DNA from: Actinomycetota bacterium
GTDB taxonomy: Bacteria > Actinomycetota > Thermoleophilia > Gaiellales > Gaiellaceae
Length of the DNA: 44,108 bases
Direction: 5' to 3'
Assembly (NCBI GenBank): GCA_013816245.1
Contig: JACDEU010000020.1
Span: 1 to 44,108 of the forward strand
Part shown: piece by piece, positions 1 to 10,552 of the stretch
How the letters are laid out: every line of letters starts with the position of its first letter
Position numbering within the stretch: the stretch's first letter is position 1
Translations under genes and position numbers: made by a program
Notes under the pieces: generated by a model
What the model was told of the DNA's origin: nothing
Databases searched by the model: none
Seen by the model: the letters and a program-made list of their open reading frames with translations, nothing else

Positions 1-3000
1 GTTCGGCCGCACGCAGCCGCGCGTGCGCGGCCGCCGCGGTGTGGCCGATCGCCTCGATCACATGCGCTGCACGCACGAGCTCGCCCGCAGCGATTGCGCC
101 CGCTGCCTCGACCCACGGGCTCGTGTACGGCGTCGGGTCGAGCACGGCGGCCCGCAGCTCGTCTTCGCGGCCGAGGTCGCGGAACACCCACGCAACCTCC
201 GCGAGCGTCGGAAACGGCCAACACACGGCCGACACGACGACCGGACCGAACTGGGCAAGCTCCGAGGCAAGCTCCTCCGCCTCCTGCCGGTCGGCGCGCT
301 CCATAGCAATCGCCGCGCGTGTGGTGAAAGCCGCGACCTGCGCCTGCGCGTCAGAAGCGCGCGCCATCTCTACCGCCTCCGCGCTGTCGTGGTCGGCGGC
401 CCCCTCGTCTCCTCGCGCAAGCCGAATCCAGGCGCGCAGCGAAAGCATCAGCGCATCGGTGTAGTGCGCATCACCCGCCTCTGACGCTGCAATGAGTTCG
501 TCCGCCGAGGCAAGCGCGTCGTCCCAGCGGCCGTCGAGGTAGTCCCACCCGGCCCCACCGGCCCGCGCGTCCCGCAGGAATCGGCCGAGGCCGTAACGCT
601 CGGTCAGGTCGAGCTGTCGCCGCCACGCCTCACGCGCATCGTCGAGCTTCCCCAGATAGTGGTAGAGGCTGGCCAGGTTCGCGTAGCCCGTCGTCGGCAT
701 TTCGAGATTCGCCGCGGCCTCGGCAACCGCGATTCCCTGCTTGATCTGATCGATACCCGCGGGATCACCGAGCGGCACCAGGGCGGTGCCGACGACGATG
801 TGCAGGCGCGCACGCTGCTCGTCCATCCCGAGCGCCTCGACGAGCGGCAACGCCTCCTCGCCGAGACGAATCGATTCCTCATAGCGCCCGGCCAGCATCA
901 GAAACCCGCTCTGATTCGTAAGCGCCGCTGCCCGGGCACGAGAGTCGGGGCGGTCGACGACTGCCTCGAGCGCGAGTGCGATGAAGCGATCCGTCTCGGC
1001 CCGGTTCCCGGCGAACCAGGCGAACCGGGCCGCGAGCGTCGCCGCCTCCGCTACTCCTTCGACGTCACCTTTCTCCCGGAACGCGTCGAGCGCCTCGACG
1101 AGTGCATCGGAGTCGGAGGGCCCGAGCGGCATGAGCGCACGGCCGCGGGAAAGCAACAGGCGCGGCCGCACAGGATCGTCGGGGGGAGTGAGGGCGAGCG
1201 CGTCGGCGAAGAAGTCCGCCGCCGCGGCATACGCCGACAGTGCGAGCGCACGCTCGCCCGCCGCACGCATCGAGTCGCGCGTCCGCTCGACCAGCTTCGG
1301 GTCGTCCTCCGCGCCGGCGGCGCGCGCGAGCTCGAGCGCCTGCTTGTAGTGATGCGCGAGCAGCTCGGCATGATCGTCCGGTCGCCCGAGCGTCTCGATC
1401 CACTCCGCGGCACGACGATGCTTGTCGGCGCGCGCGCGGCGCGGAATCTGGCCGTAGGCGACATCGCGGAGCAGCACGTGCTGGAACGAGTACTGCGTAT
1501 CGTTTGCCTCCGCGGACCGGCGCTCGCGGCGTACGAAGTCCTTCCGTTCCAACGCACGCAGCAGTTGTTCCGCTTCGCCAGGCGAAGCGCCCGCTGCCTC
1601 GGCGACAGCGCCTGAGGAGAACACCTTGCCGTGAACGGCCGCCTCGTGCAGCAGCTCCTTCTCGACCCGCGGTAACGCGTCGAGGCGGGCGGCGATCACG
1701 CCCTGCACCGATTCCGGTAGCTCCCCGGTTGTACCGCGCTCCTGCAGCATCCGCACGTACTGCTCGGCGAAGAGCGGGTTGCCGCCCGCGCGGTCGAGCA
1801 GGGCCTGCTGCTCCTCGGCGAGCTGAAGCGGCTTCTCGAGCAGCGCCGACACCAAGCGGAGCGCATCCTCTTGGGCGAGCGGCTGGAGCGAGATCGTCGT
1901 CGAGTTTGCCTTGCCGCCGCCCCACCCCTGGCGACGCTCCAGCAACTCCGGTCGAGCGGTCGCGACGAACAGGATCGGCACTCTCCGCAACCAGTCGACC
2001 GCGTCGTCGAGGAAGTCCAGGAGCCCGTCGTCCGCCCAGTGCAGGTCCTCGAACACGAGCACAACAGGGCGTCGCTCTGCCAGCGCCTCGAGGAATCGGC
2101 GCCAAGCGGCAGTGGCAGTGGCCGAGTCCGACCCGCCGACGTGCAGTTCGTCGCCCCTGAGCCCGACGAGCGCTCGGAGCTCCGCCTCGAGCCAGCGCGA
2201 CTCGGTCTCGTCCGTGACCAGGCTCGTCACGGCTTTCCGCAGCTTCTGCTCTGTTTCGTCGGCGGCGTCCGTCTCGAGGATTCCCGCCTCCGCCTTGACG
2301 ATCTCCCCGAGCGCCCAGAACGTCACGCTCTCGCCGTACGGAAGACACCGCCCTTGGCGCCAGCTGATCAACTCCGCGTCGCTGTCGACGAGCCGGTACA
2401 GCTCGGCGACGAGGCGGGACTTTCCCATTCCCGGCACGCCGACGATCGTGACGAGCTGCGCGGAGCTCTCCTCGCGGACGCGGTTGAGCAGTGAGCCGAG
2501 GAGATCGAGCTCGCGCTCGCGCCCCACGAGCGGTGTGGTCGCGCGCTGCACGACGTCGATGCCGACGCTGGCCACCGTCTCGACCGCCTCCCAGACGCGA
2601 ATTTCCTCTGCCTTGCCTTTCGCACGAACCGGCTCCGCGTTGCGATAGGCGACCGCGTCACGTGTTGCGCGGTACGTCGTCTCGCCGACGAGGATGCCGT
2701 TGACAGGAGCCGCAGCCTGCAGGCGTGCCGCCGTGTTGACGACATCACCGGCGACCATCGCCTCGCCTTCGGCGGCGCGCGCGCCGATGCTGACGAGCGC
2801 CTCGCCTGTGTTCACGGCCACGCGCACGTCGAGCTCCGGCTGCTCGCTGGCCCAGTCGCGGATCGCGAGCGCTGCGCGCACCGCGCGCTCCGGGTCGTCT
2901 TCGTGCGCGGCCGGCGCACCGAACACCGCCATCACGGCGTCGCCGATGAACTTCTCAACCGTTCCGCCGAAGCGCTCGAGCTCTCCACGCAGTCGCGCGT

Positions 3001-3205
3001 GGTACGGAGAAAGGAACTCGCGCACATCTTCGGGATCGAGCCGCTCGGCCTGAGCGGTGAAGCCGACGAGATCGGCGAAGACGACCGTGACGACCTTTCG
3101 CTCCTCACCGTGCGCGCGCTCCTCCCCGGCGAGCGGGCCTCCGCACGAGTTGCAGAAGCGGGCGCCGTCCGGATTCCGGGCCCCACAGCTCGGACAAGTC
3201 GTCAC
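1..3205 (-). CDS. Zinc-ribbon / class III nucleotide cyclase / AAA ATPase / TPR protein, 3' end outside window
   Basis: Multidomain signalling protein, read from a GTG at 3205 and open at the left window edge (more than 1,065 codons). The N-terminus has a CxxC-x10-CxxC zinc ribbon (C4, C7, C18, C21). A class III cyclase domain follows, with metal-binding Asp in FADLVGFT, the adenine-type Lys and second Asp in EKFIGDAV, and the transition-state Asn and Arg in GDVVNTAARLQ, so the active site looks complete and adenylate-type. Next come a LuxR/MalT-like AAA module with Walker A GVPGMGKSR and Walker B LVFEDLHWADD, and then TPR-like helical repeats. Codon phase checked at about 1492, 664 and 547 is unbroken. 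The start was chosen because it places the zinc ribbon at the N-terminus, as in the paralogue at 10520. The upstream Shine-Dalgarno is weak. Predicted cytoplasmic; the ligand sensed by the AAA/TPR part is unknown. Confidence 0.9.
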   Translation of the reverse strand, partial: MTTCPSCGARNPDGARFCNSCGGPLAGEERAHGEERKVVTVVFADLVGFTAQAERLDPEDVREFLSPYHARLRGELERFGGTVEKFIGDAVMAVFGAPAAHEDDPERAVRAALAIRDWASEQPELDVRVAVNTGEALVSIGARAAEGEAMVAGDVVNTAARLQAAAPVNGILVGETTYRATRDAVAYRNAEPVRAKGKAEEIRVWEAVETVASVGIDVVQRATTPLVGRERELDLLGSLLNRVREESSAQLVTIVGVPGMGKSRLVAELYRLVDSDAELISWRQGRCLPYGESVTFWALGEIVKAEAGILETDAADETEQKLRKAVTSLVTDETESRWLEAELRALVGLRGDELHVGGSDSATATAAWRRFLEALAERRPVVLVFEDLHWADDGLLDFLDDAVDWLRRVPILFVATARPELLERRQGWGGGKANSTTISLQPLAQEDALRLVSALLEKPLQLAEEQQALLDRAGGNPLFAEQYVRMLQERGTTGELPESVQGVIAARLDALPRVEKELLHEAAVHGKVFSSGAVAEAAGASPGEAEQLLRALERKDFVRRERRSAEANDTQYSFQHVLLRDVAYGQIPRRARADKHRRAAEWIETLGRPDDHAELLAHHYKQALELARAAGAEDDPKLVERTRDSMRAAGERALALSAYAAAADFFADALALTPPDDPVRPRLLLSRGRALMPLGPSDSDALVEALDAFREKGDVEGVAEAATLAARFAWFAGNRAETDRFIALALEAVVDRPDSRARAAALTNQSGFLMLAGRYEESIRLGEEALPLVEALGMDEQRARLHIVVGTALVPLGDPAGIDQIKQGIAVAEAAANLEMPTTGYANLASLYHYLGKLDDAREAWRRQLDLTERYGLGRFLRDARAGGAGWDYLDGRWDDALASADELIAASEAGDAHYTDALMLSLRAWIRLARGDEGAADHDSAEAVEMARASDAQAQVAAFTTRAAIAMERADRQEAEELASELAQFGPVVVSAVCWPFPTLAEVAWVFRDLGREDELRAAVLDPTPYTSPWVEAAGAIAAGELVRAAHVIEAIGHTAAAAHARLRAAE

Positions 3206-3353
3206 CCGCCAAGCCTAGGAGGTTCTAGCGTCTAGCGACAGCGGTTTGCGCGTACGGAACCGCCTCGCTCGAGCCTTGCGTCAGCCGACAGACTCGATGA
3301 TCTCCACGAAACCGCCGCGCTCGGCTTGGCGGCCGGCTGCGCGCCGATAGCAC

Positions 3354-3452
3354 CTAGACGAGCCCGCGTGGCGCCCACGCTCGGCCCGATTCGCGAACGG
3401 CCCTTCGGAGCCTGCCGGGAAGGTCGCGTAGCTCGGCTTGCTGCGTACGACG
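3354..3452 (-). pseudogene. C-terminal remnant of a SAM methyltransferase
   Basis: Reading the minus strand to the TAG at 3354-3356 gives TQQAELRD... and ends RAWAPRGLV. The intact methyltransferase at 10553-11310 has TAQEELRE... and ends RAWAARGLG at the same place. A neighbouring frame supplies GPFANRA, matching its APFTIPARA, so the remnant carries a frame break. Nothing upstream resembles the catalytic domain because the AAA/cyclase gene begins at 3497 on the other strand. The remnant lies just upstream of the cyclase starting at 3205, in the same relative position as the intact methyltransferase has to the cyclase at 10520. The rest of the 3206-3496 gap shows no other gene that I can support. 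Confidence 0.55.
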
Positions 3453-3496
3453 CATGGGACTGCGGAGCCCGGCAAGGCAGGTGGGAGAATCAGCCC

Positions 3497-6400
3497 ATGT
3501 CTGAACGCGTCCTTTGCCCCACACTCGTGGGAAGACAGGAGCAGCTCTTCGTCCTCGAGGACGCGCTCCTGACGGCCCATCGCGGCGAGAGCCGCTTCGT
3601 CGCCCTCGGCGGTGAGGCCGGCATGGGCAAGACCCGGCTCGCAACGGAGCTCGCGGCCCGCGGGCAGCGGCTCGGCTGGGAGGTTCTGTGGGGCGGGTGC
3701 AGCGAAGCCGAATTTTCACTCCCGTATCTCCCCATCGTCGAGGCGCTCGGCAACTACCTCTCCCGCCAGGACACCGACCGGCTCGCGGAGGAGCTCGGCG
3801 CCGCGCGACGGGACCTCGCGCAGCTGTTCCCGCAACTCGGCCGTGACGAGCCCCCGGCACCTGTCGGCGACCCGGCTCAGGCGAAGCTCCGCCTCTTCGA
3901 GGCGGTCGTCGCGCTGCTCTCCCTGCCGGCGCGCGAGCACGGCCTGCTGCTCATCGTGGAGGACGTCCACTGGGCCGACGCGGCCACGCGAGAACTGCTC
4001 GACCACATCGCACGCCGCCTGACGAACACGCGCGCGCTCGTACTCGTCACCTTTCGCAGCGACGAGCTCGACCGCCGGCATCCACTTGCGCCGTTGTTGC
4101 AGATGTGGCGGCGGTCCCGCGTCGCTGAGCTGGTCACGCTGTCGGCCCTCGAACAAGCCGAGACCGCCGAGATGATCTCGGCGATTCTCGAGCACGACGA
4201 GGTCGGTCCGGAGTTCCGCGAGCTGATGCACATGCGGACAGAGGGAAATCCGTTCGTGCTCGAGGAGATGCTCAGGGAGGCGATCGACCGCGGCGACGTC
4301 TCTCGCACGGCGCACCGTTGGGAGCGGCGCGCACTGACGGACGTGCGGATTCCCGAGACGGTGCGCGACGCGATCCTCTTGCGCTTCGCCCGGCTCGATC
4401 CGGCCGAGGCCGAGGTTCTTCAGTCCGCAGCCGTGCTCGGCAGGTCGTTCGAGTACGCGACGCTCGTCGCGGTCGCCGAGAGTCCCGCAGCAACTGTCCA
4501 GGACGCGCTCGCGGTCGGTGTCGCGCAGCAGCTGGTCGAAGAAGTCGGTAGCGGGCAGGCGACCTATAGGTGGCGCCATGCTCTGACGCAAGAGGCGATC
4601 GCCGACGAAATCGTCCTGCCGAAACGGCAGGAGATCCATAGTCGCGCCGCGGAGGCTCTCGCCTCCTCGGGCGCAAGCGCGTTGCAGGTTGCGCGGCACC
4701 TCCTCGGAGCGGCGCGCTTCGACGAGGCCGTGCCTTCGTGCTTGGTAGCGGCGCAGGAGGCCGAGGCGTCGCTCGCATTTGCCGAAGCGCTGGAAGTGCT
4801 CGAACGAGCGCTCCCCCACGTCCACGATCCGCTCGTGCGTTCGCGGCTGCTCTGCCGCATGGGGCGCGTCCTCTGGACCGACGGCAAGACTGCCGCGGCC
4901 GCGACTGTCTTGGCGGAAGGCATTCCGGGCCTCGCGGCTGCCGGCGAGGAGCTCGAAGCCGCGCAGTACCGCCTCGTGCTCGGACGTTGCCACTGGGAGC
5001 AGAGCCGGCCCGACCAAGCCCATCGCGAATTCGAAGAGGCACGACGCGTGCTCGAGACAGCGGGCCCGTCGGCCGACCTCGCGATTGCCTATATGCGGAT
5101 CGCGGGTCTGTACAAGTTCGAGTTCGACGCGGACCGCAGCCTCGAGACCGCCGCCAAGGCGGTCGAGGTAGCGCAGGCGGCCGGCGCCGACTTCGAGCGG
5201 ATCTGGGCGAGTTCCTGGCTGGCGTTTTCGCAAATCGACAGCGGTCGCACCACCGAAGGCATCAAGACCCTTGACGAGTCCTTCGAGGAGGCGCGCCGCC
5301 GCGGCTATCTGTTCATTGCACACAACATCGCCTACAACGACGCGTGGATTCGCTTGCACACGATGAGGGCGGGCGTCGGCGACCGGGTCGCCGAGCTTGC
5401 AGCCGAGCCCGGGCCCGAGGTGATCACGAACATGATTGGGATCGCGTCGAGCTGGGCTTTCCGAGTCAAGGGTGATCTCGTCGGAGCGCTCGACGCGATC
5501 GAACGCGCCAGCCTTGCCTCCCCGGGGACCGCGAGCGAAAAGGTGCGCTGGCGAACGCACGTCGAGTCTGCCGAGGTCTTCATGGAGCTCGGGCGGCTGG
5601 ACGAGGCTATGGCACGAGCTCCCGACCCGTCCCAGCGCGCCGAGCTCCAGGACGTTGTCTACGACGGTGCGGTGCAGATACGTCTGCGACTCGCGACGGG
5701 GCGCGTCGACGAGGCGGTCGACCTCGCGCGCGAGATCGCCCAGAACGTCACGAGCTACGCGCCGTACTGGGACGTGGTGGCGCTTGCGGTCGAGGCGTTC
5801 GTCGCGGCGGGACTCGTAGAGGAAGCTGAGTCCGTAGTCGCCTCCGCGCGTTCACACCAGGCCGATCTGGGCCTCGTGTTTCTGGACGAGGCGGAGGGCC
5901 GCCTGCACCTTGCCCAGGGGGATTTCGACCGGGCGCGCGAGCTTCTCACTACAGCCGGGCAAGAGGCGGCAGCGCGCGGGTTTCGTCTCGTCGAGTGGCG
6001 GACTCGGTCGCTGGCGGCCGAGGCACTTGCCGGACTGGGCTCGGAGGACGAAGCCGAGGAGGAGCTCGCTGCAGTTTCCTGCGAGGCTGATTTCGACAGG
6101 CGCCGTTCTCATCCGCGACGCTGCGCGAGCAACCGCGGCGCGGCTCGGTCTTGCAGTGCCGGAGGTCGCCGAGCCATACAGCGAGGGCGACGGCGCCGAG
6201 CCCGAGCTCGCACAGACCGGAGAGCGTCTGGTCACGATGATGTTCGCCGATGTTCGCGGCTACACCGCACTGAGCTCCGCTGCCGCTCCGGCCGACCTCG
6301 CCGAACGAATCGGCACGCTTCACCGCTGGGCGGCCGCGGAAGTCGGACGTCAGCACGGCTTCGTCGACAAGTTCGCCGGAGATGCGGTCATGGCGACGTT

Positions 6401-6755
6401 CAACGCGACCGGAACGCGACTCGACCACACGCAGGAGGCGCTCGAGGCGGCCCTCGCGCTGAGCGGTAAGGCGGCGCTGCTCGATCTCGGTGTCGGAATC
6501 GGGATTGCGGTAGGCGCTGCCGTCGTCGGACGAACGGTGGCCGGCGGAAACGTCTCCGTCCTCGGGCCGACGACGAACCTCGCCGCCCGCTTGCAGGCGG
6601 CGGCCGGCGCCGGGGAGATCGTTCTCAGCGAGGAGGCGCACCGACGCGTCGCACGGTGGCTGCAAAAGCATGGACTCGAAGCGGTCCCGCAGATGCTCGA
6701 GCTCAAAGGGCTCGACGGGCCGCAGCCGGCGTGGCGGATTACGGGCGTCACGTAG
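3497..6755 (+). CDS. AAA ATPase / TPR / class III cyclase protein (one apparent frameshift near 6090)
   Basis: Large regulator with the reverse domain order to its neighbours. An N-terminal LuxR/MalT-type AAA module (Walker A GGEAGMGKTR, Walker B LLIVEDVHWAD, residues about 10-330) is followed by TPR-like repeats (about 400-860) and a C-terminal class III cyclase. The ATG at 3497 precedes the conserved VGRQEQL entry to the AAA domain. The first frame runs on to a stop at 6469 but loses similarity after about 6085. The second frame, ending TAG 6755, supplies GAVLIRDAARATAARLGL and then the cyclase. Removing one T from the TTT near 6092 joins them into 1,085 residues. Cyclase motifs present: metal Asp in FADVRGYT, Lys and Asp in DKFAGDAV, Asn and Arg in TTNLAARL. 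The usual adenine-contact Asp three residues before that Asn is Pro. Predicted cytoplasmic. No HTH is seen, so it probably signals through cyclic nucleotide rather than by binding DNA. Confidence 0.85.
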
Positions 6756-6767
6756 TCGAAACTTGAA

Positions 6768-6842
6768 CTAGAGCAGGCCGTCTGCCGCCCACGCCCGAGC
6801 CGGGATCGTGAACGGTGCTTCGGATAGCCGCTGCCGGGAAAG
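6768..6842 (-). pseudogene. Second C-terminal remnant of a SAM methyltransferase
   Basis: The minus strand ending at TAG 6768-6770 reads LSEAPFTIPARAWAADGLL. This is nearly identical to the tail of the methyltransferase at 10553-11310 (LPKAPFTIPARAWAARGLG). Only about 25 codons are recognisable. They are squeezed between the converging stops of the AAA/cyclase gene (6755) and the metallopeptidase (6868), leaving no room for the catalytic domain. I read it as a leftover from duplication and deletion. Confidence 0.6.
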
Positions 6843-6867
6843 CTTGCGCATCGACGCTGTTCGCGAC

Positions 6868-7209
6868 CTAGTAGCGGCCCATCTCCTCGAGACGCTCGTC
6901 GCTGATCCCAAAGTGGTGAGCAACTTCGTGGAGCACTACGCGTCGGATCTGACGCCGCAGGCCTTCGCGATCTGAACCGTACAGGCGCTCGAGTGGAGCG
7001 CGGTAGATCGTGATCTTGTCCGGCAGAACGCCGGAGTACCCGCTCGTCCGTCGCGTTAGCGGAATGCCCTGGTAGAGCCCGAGCAGCGGTTGGCCCGGTG
7101 GCGGCTCTTCTTCGACGACGATCACGACGTTGGAGATGACGTCTCGAAGCTCGCGCGGAAGGGAGGCCAGCGCATCCCCTACCTCTCGTTCGAAGTCAAG
7201 CTCGCCCAT
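6868..7209 (-). CDS. Small zincin-like metallopeptidase family protein
   Basis: A 113-residue protein starting at ATG 7209 (MGELDFEREV). It contains the zinc-binding signature HEVAHHFGISDERL near its C-terminus (residues about 95-108). The preceding segment, with PDKITIYRAPLERL, fits the compact bacterial zincin-like family PF06262 (formerly DUF1025), whose members are about 110-130 residues long. No signal peptide or membrane segment is present, so it should act in the cytoplasm; substrates are not known for the family. It starts 13 bases after the stop of the cyclase gene at 7223 on the same strand, so the two are probably co-transcribed. Confidence 0.85.
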   Translation of the reverse strand: MGELDFEREVGDALASLPRELRDVISNVVIVVEEEPPPGQPLLGLYQGIPLTRRTSGYSGVLPDKITIYRAPLERLYGSDREGLRRQIRRVVLHEVAHHFGISDERLEEMGRY

Positions 7210-7222
7210 CCCCTCATCGCTG

Positions 7223-10200
7223 CTAGGCCGAAGCGGCAAGCAGTGCCTCGCCCTCGCGCACGTACCGCGTCGCTCCAACGCTGCGGTAGAACGCCAACGC
7301 AGGCCCCAGCTGCTCGTCGGCCTCCGCGCGGCGGCCCTCCCCGACCAGCGCCTCGGCGGCACGCAGTCTGTAGAACGCCTCGAACGCGGGTACGTTCATG
7401 TCCGCGAGCATCTCTGCTGCGCCGCGAAGGTCGCCCGCCAAAATGGTTTCGGCGACGCGAAGCCAGCGCGACTCGACTGTTTCCGCGCTGAAGATCGGCT
7501 CCACCTCGGCCTCACGCCCGAAAACGCGCGCGAGCCAGGCGATGGTGTGCGTGAAGGAGATCGCGAACCCCATGTCAGGCAACTCTCGAAGGTAACCGAC
7601 CGTTTCGTCGAACAGCGCGATCGCCCTCGACCTGTCGCCAGTCTCGGTATACACGAGTGCAGATTCCAGGAGCACGGGCAGCAGGATCTGCGGGTCGCCC
7701 ACCTGCCGCGCAAGCTCGAGCGCACGCGCCGAATCCTTCAACGCAGCTGCATCGTCTCCACGCGCCATCTCGATCAAGCCTCGGCGAGAGTAGGCGGCTG
7801 CCGCATGGTAATGCGGCGAGCCTTCCTCCACTGCGCGCGTGAATGCATTTGCACGATCGAGGGCGCTGTCCCACTCGCCCAGGATGTAGGGCTGCATGAT
7901 TCCGGTCGACCCATCGATAAACCGCACGAAGGCGATGTGGCCGTACCGCTCCGCAAGTTCGCGAACCTCAGCCATCAATGCCCGCGCGCTCATGATGTCG
8001 CCGCGAACTGCGTACAGGGTCTCGGTGTTGTTCATTCCGCGCAGGACTTCGGTGATCAGGTTGATCTTGGTGGCGATCTCCACCCCCCCGCCTCAGCTCG
8101 GGCAAGCCACCGTCCTCCCCCATGTCTCCGCGCGCCGAGCCGACATTGATCAGGGCGCGTGCGCGGATGTCGTCCAACCCGAGCTGATCGGCCAGCCGCA
8201 GAGCCTCCAGACCGAGCTCCACGGCACGCTCGCCGTGGGAGGCGAGCATGTGGTACCGGGATGCCTCGGTCAGGACAGCGGCCTGAACGCGAGACGGCGG
8301 GAGTCCTTCGACCAAGCTCCGCGCATCGTCCATGTGCTCGCGCACACTGTCCCGCCGACCTTGCCGCCAGGCCACCTGCGCTAGAAGGAGCGCCGCCTCG
8401 GCGGCACGCTCGCGGTCGCCGAAGGCGAGGAAGCCATTCCGGGCTGCCGCGAGCTCCTCGCCACCTTGCTCGGACAGGTACCAGCGGATCTCTCCGTAGC
8501 GGAGCAGGAGCTCGAACCGATCCGGTTCGTCGTCCGGTGTCAGTGCGAGCGCGTCTGCGTAATAGCGTTCCGCCGCCGGCAGCGCACTGAGCGACGCAGC
8601 TCGGTCGCCCGCTTCACGGAAGACCGCTCGCGCCCGAACAGCAAGGTCGCCGACCTCCTGGCCGGCCGCGCGCAAAAGCTCGAGCGCACTTGCGTAATGG
8701 TGCGCCACCATCTCCGCGTGATCCTCCGGCCGGCCAAGCGATTCGATCCACTCCGCCGTCCGTAGATGCTTCTCCGCGCGTTCGGCGCGCGGAATCTGCC
8801 CGTACGCGACGTCGCGAACGAGCAGATGCCTGAACGCGTACTCCGTCTCGCCCTCAACCGAGCCGCGGCGAGCGCGCTGGATGAACTCCTTCTGCTGGAG
8901 TCCATGCACTTGCTGCTCGCTCGCACCGAGCGCGCCGAGCCAGAACACTTTCCCGACAACCGCGGCGTCCTGGAGACGCGCCTTCTCCTCGGGAGTGAGC
9001 GAGTCGAGGCGGGCGGCGATGATGCCCTGGACGGACTCGGGCAGCGGCAGGTCTTCCGCGCTGCCGCGCTCCGCCAGCATGCGCACGTACTGCTCCGCGT
9101 ACAACGGGTTACCTCCTGCGCGGGCAAGCAGCGCGCTTTGGGCGTCCACCTCGACCAGCGTGCGGTCGCTCAGCCCAGAGATCAGCTGTGCCGTCTGCTC
9201 GTCGGTCAGCGGCGCGAGCGCGATCATCGCCGCGTTCACCTTGCCTCCACCCCAGGCCGGCCGCCGCTCGAGCAGCTCACGCCGCGCTGTGCACAGGATC
9301 AGCATCGGCACGTCGTGGACCCAGTCAACGAGATGGTCGATGAAGTCGAGCAGCCCGTCGTCGGCCCACTGGATGTCCTCGAAAACGAGCACGAGCGGGT
9401 ACTGCTCTGCGAGCGCTTCGAAGAAGCGCCGCCAGGCGGCGAACGGCTCCTCCTGCGAGCCCGAAGCGGCATCCCCCGCCTGACCGACCAGAGGACGCAG
9501 TCGCGAGAGGATCCAGTCCGCGTCCTTCTCGACCAACTGCTGCACCGCGCTCGTCAGCTTCGCATCGACCTCCTCGTCGCTGTCGGTCTCGAGGATGCCG
9601 GCCTGCGCTTTGACCATCTCGGCGAGGGCCCAGTAGCTGACACCCTCGCCGTAGGGCAACGAGCGCCCCTGCCGCCAGTAGGTCAGCTGCCCGCCGACCT
9701 CGATCGACTTGAACAGCTCGCCGACGAGCCGGCTCTTGCCGATACCCGGAACGCCGACGAGCGTGACGAGCTCGGGCGAACGCTGCTGCCGCGCGCGCTC
9801 GAGTGTTCCAACGAGTTGCTCGACCTCCCGCTCGCGCCCGACGAGGGGCGTGCGCGATTCGGGCGTGAGGTCGACGCCGAAGCGTGCCCGTGCATCCACG
9901 ACCTCCCACACCGGCACGGGCTCTTCCTTTCCCTTCGCCTCGACGGCAGGATGCTGTCGGTACTCGATCGGGTCAGAGGTGGCGCGGTACGTCGTCTCGC
10001 CGACGAGAATCCCGTTCGTCGGCGCCGCGGCCTGCAGTCGCGCGGTCGTGTTGACGACGTCGCCCGCCGCCATCCCCTCGCCGACCTCCGGACGCGCGGC
10101 GAGGTTCACGAGCGCCTCGCCGGTGTTCACCGCGATCCGCACTTCGAGCTTCCCTGCGTCGACGATCCAGTCGCGGATCGCGAGCGAGGCGCGCACAGCG

Positions 10201-10520
10201 CGCTCAGGATCGTTCTCGCGTGCGACCGGTGCGCCGAAGAGCGCCACGACCGCGTCGCCGATGAATTTCTCCACTGTGCCGCCCCAGCGCTCGAGTTCGT
10301 AGCGCAGGCGCTCGTGGTAGGGCCGGAGGATCGCCTCGACGTCCTCGGGGTCGAGCTGCTCGGCGCGGGTCGTGAAGCCGACCAGGTCGGCGAAGAGCAC
10401 CGTCACGACCTTCCGCTCGGTACGCGCAGGTTCGGGTGCGGCGGCGAGCGGAGTCGCGCACTGGGAGCAAAACTTGGCGCCGGCCGGGTTCTCGAAGCCG
10501 CAGGATGGACACGGGATCAC
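7223..10520 (-). CDS. Zinc-ribbon / class III cyclase / AAA ATPase / TPR protein (frame break at a G7 tract near 8086)
   Basis: Paralogue of the gene at 1-3205 with the same domain order. It has a zinc ribbon (C4, C7, C18, C21 from GTG 10520). The cyclase shows FADLVGFT, EKFIGDAVVALFG and GDVVNTTARLQ, a full adenylate-type catalytic set. AAA follows with Walker A GVPGIGKSR and Walker B LVFEDIQWADD, then TPR-like repeats. The first frame ends at 7968. The remaining repeats lie in another frame entered at VEIATKINLI and ending at 7223. The switch sits exactly on a run of seven G on the coding strand (8083-8089); six G would fuse the frames into a 1,098-residue protein. This could be a sequencing indel or, less likely, a slippage site. 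The gene starts 32 bases after the methyltransferase stop and is followed by the metallopeptidase, suggesting a three-gene operon. Confidence 0.88.
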
Positions 10521-10552
10521 CCGCAGAGCGTAAGCCGTGAAAATCCCGGGCG

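Noticed and set aside
3716-5560. Long minus-strand open frame (614 codons) inside the AAA/cyclase gene
   Set aside because: Shadow of the plus-strand gene. No recognisable domain, and the plus strand holds Walker A/B motifs at the same place.
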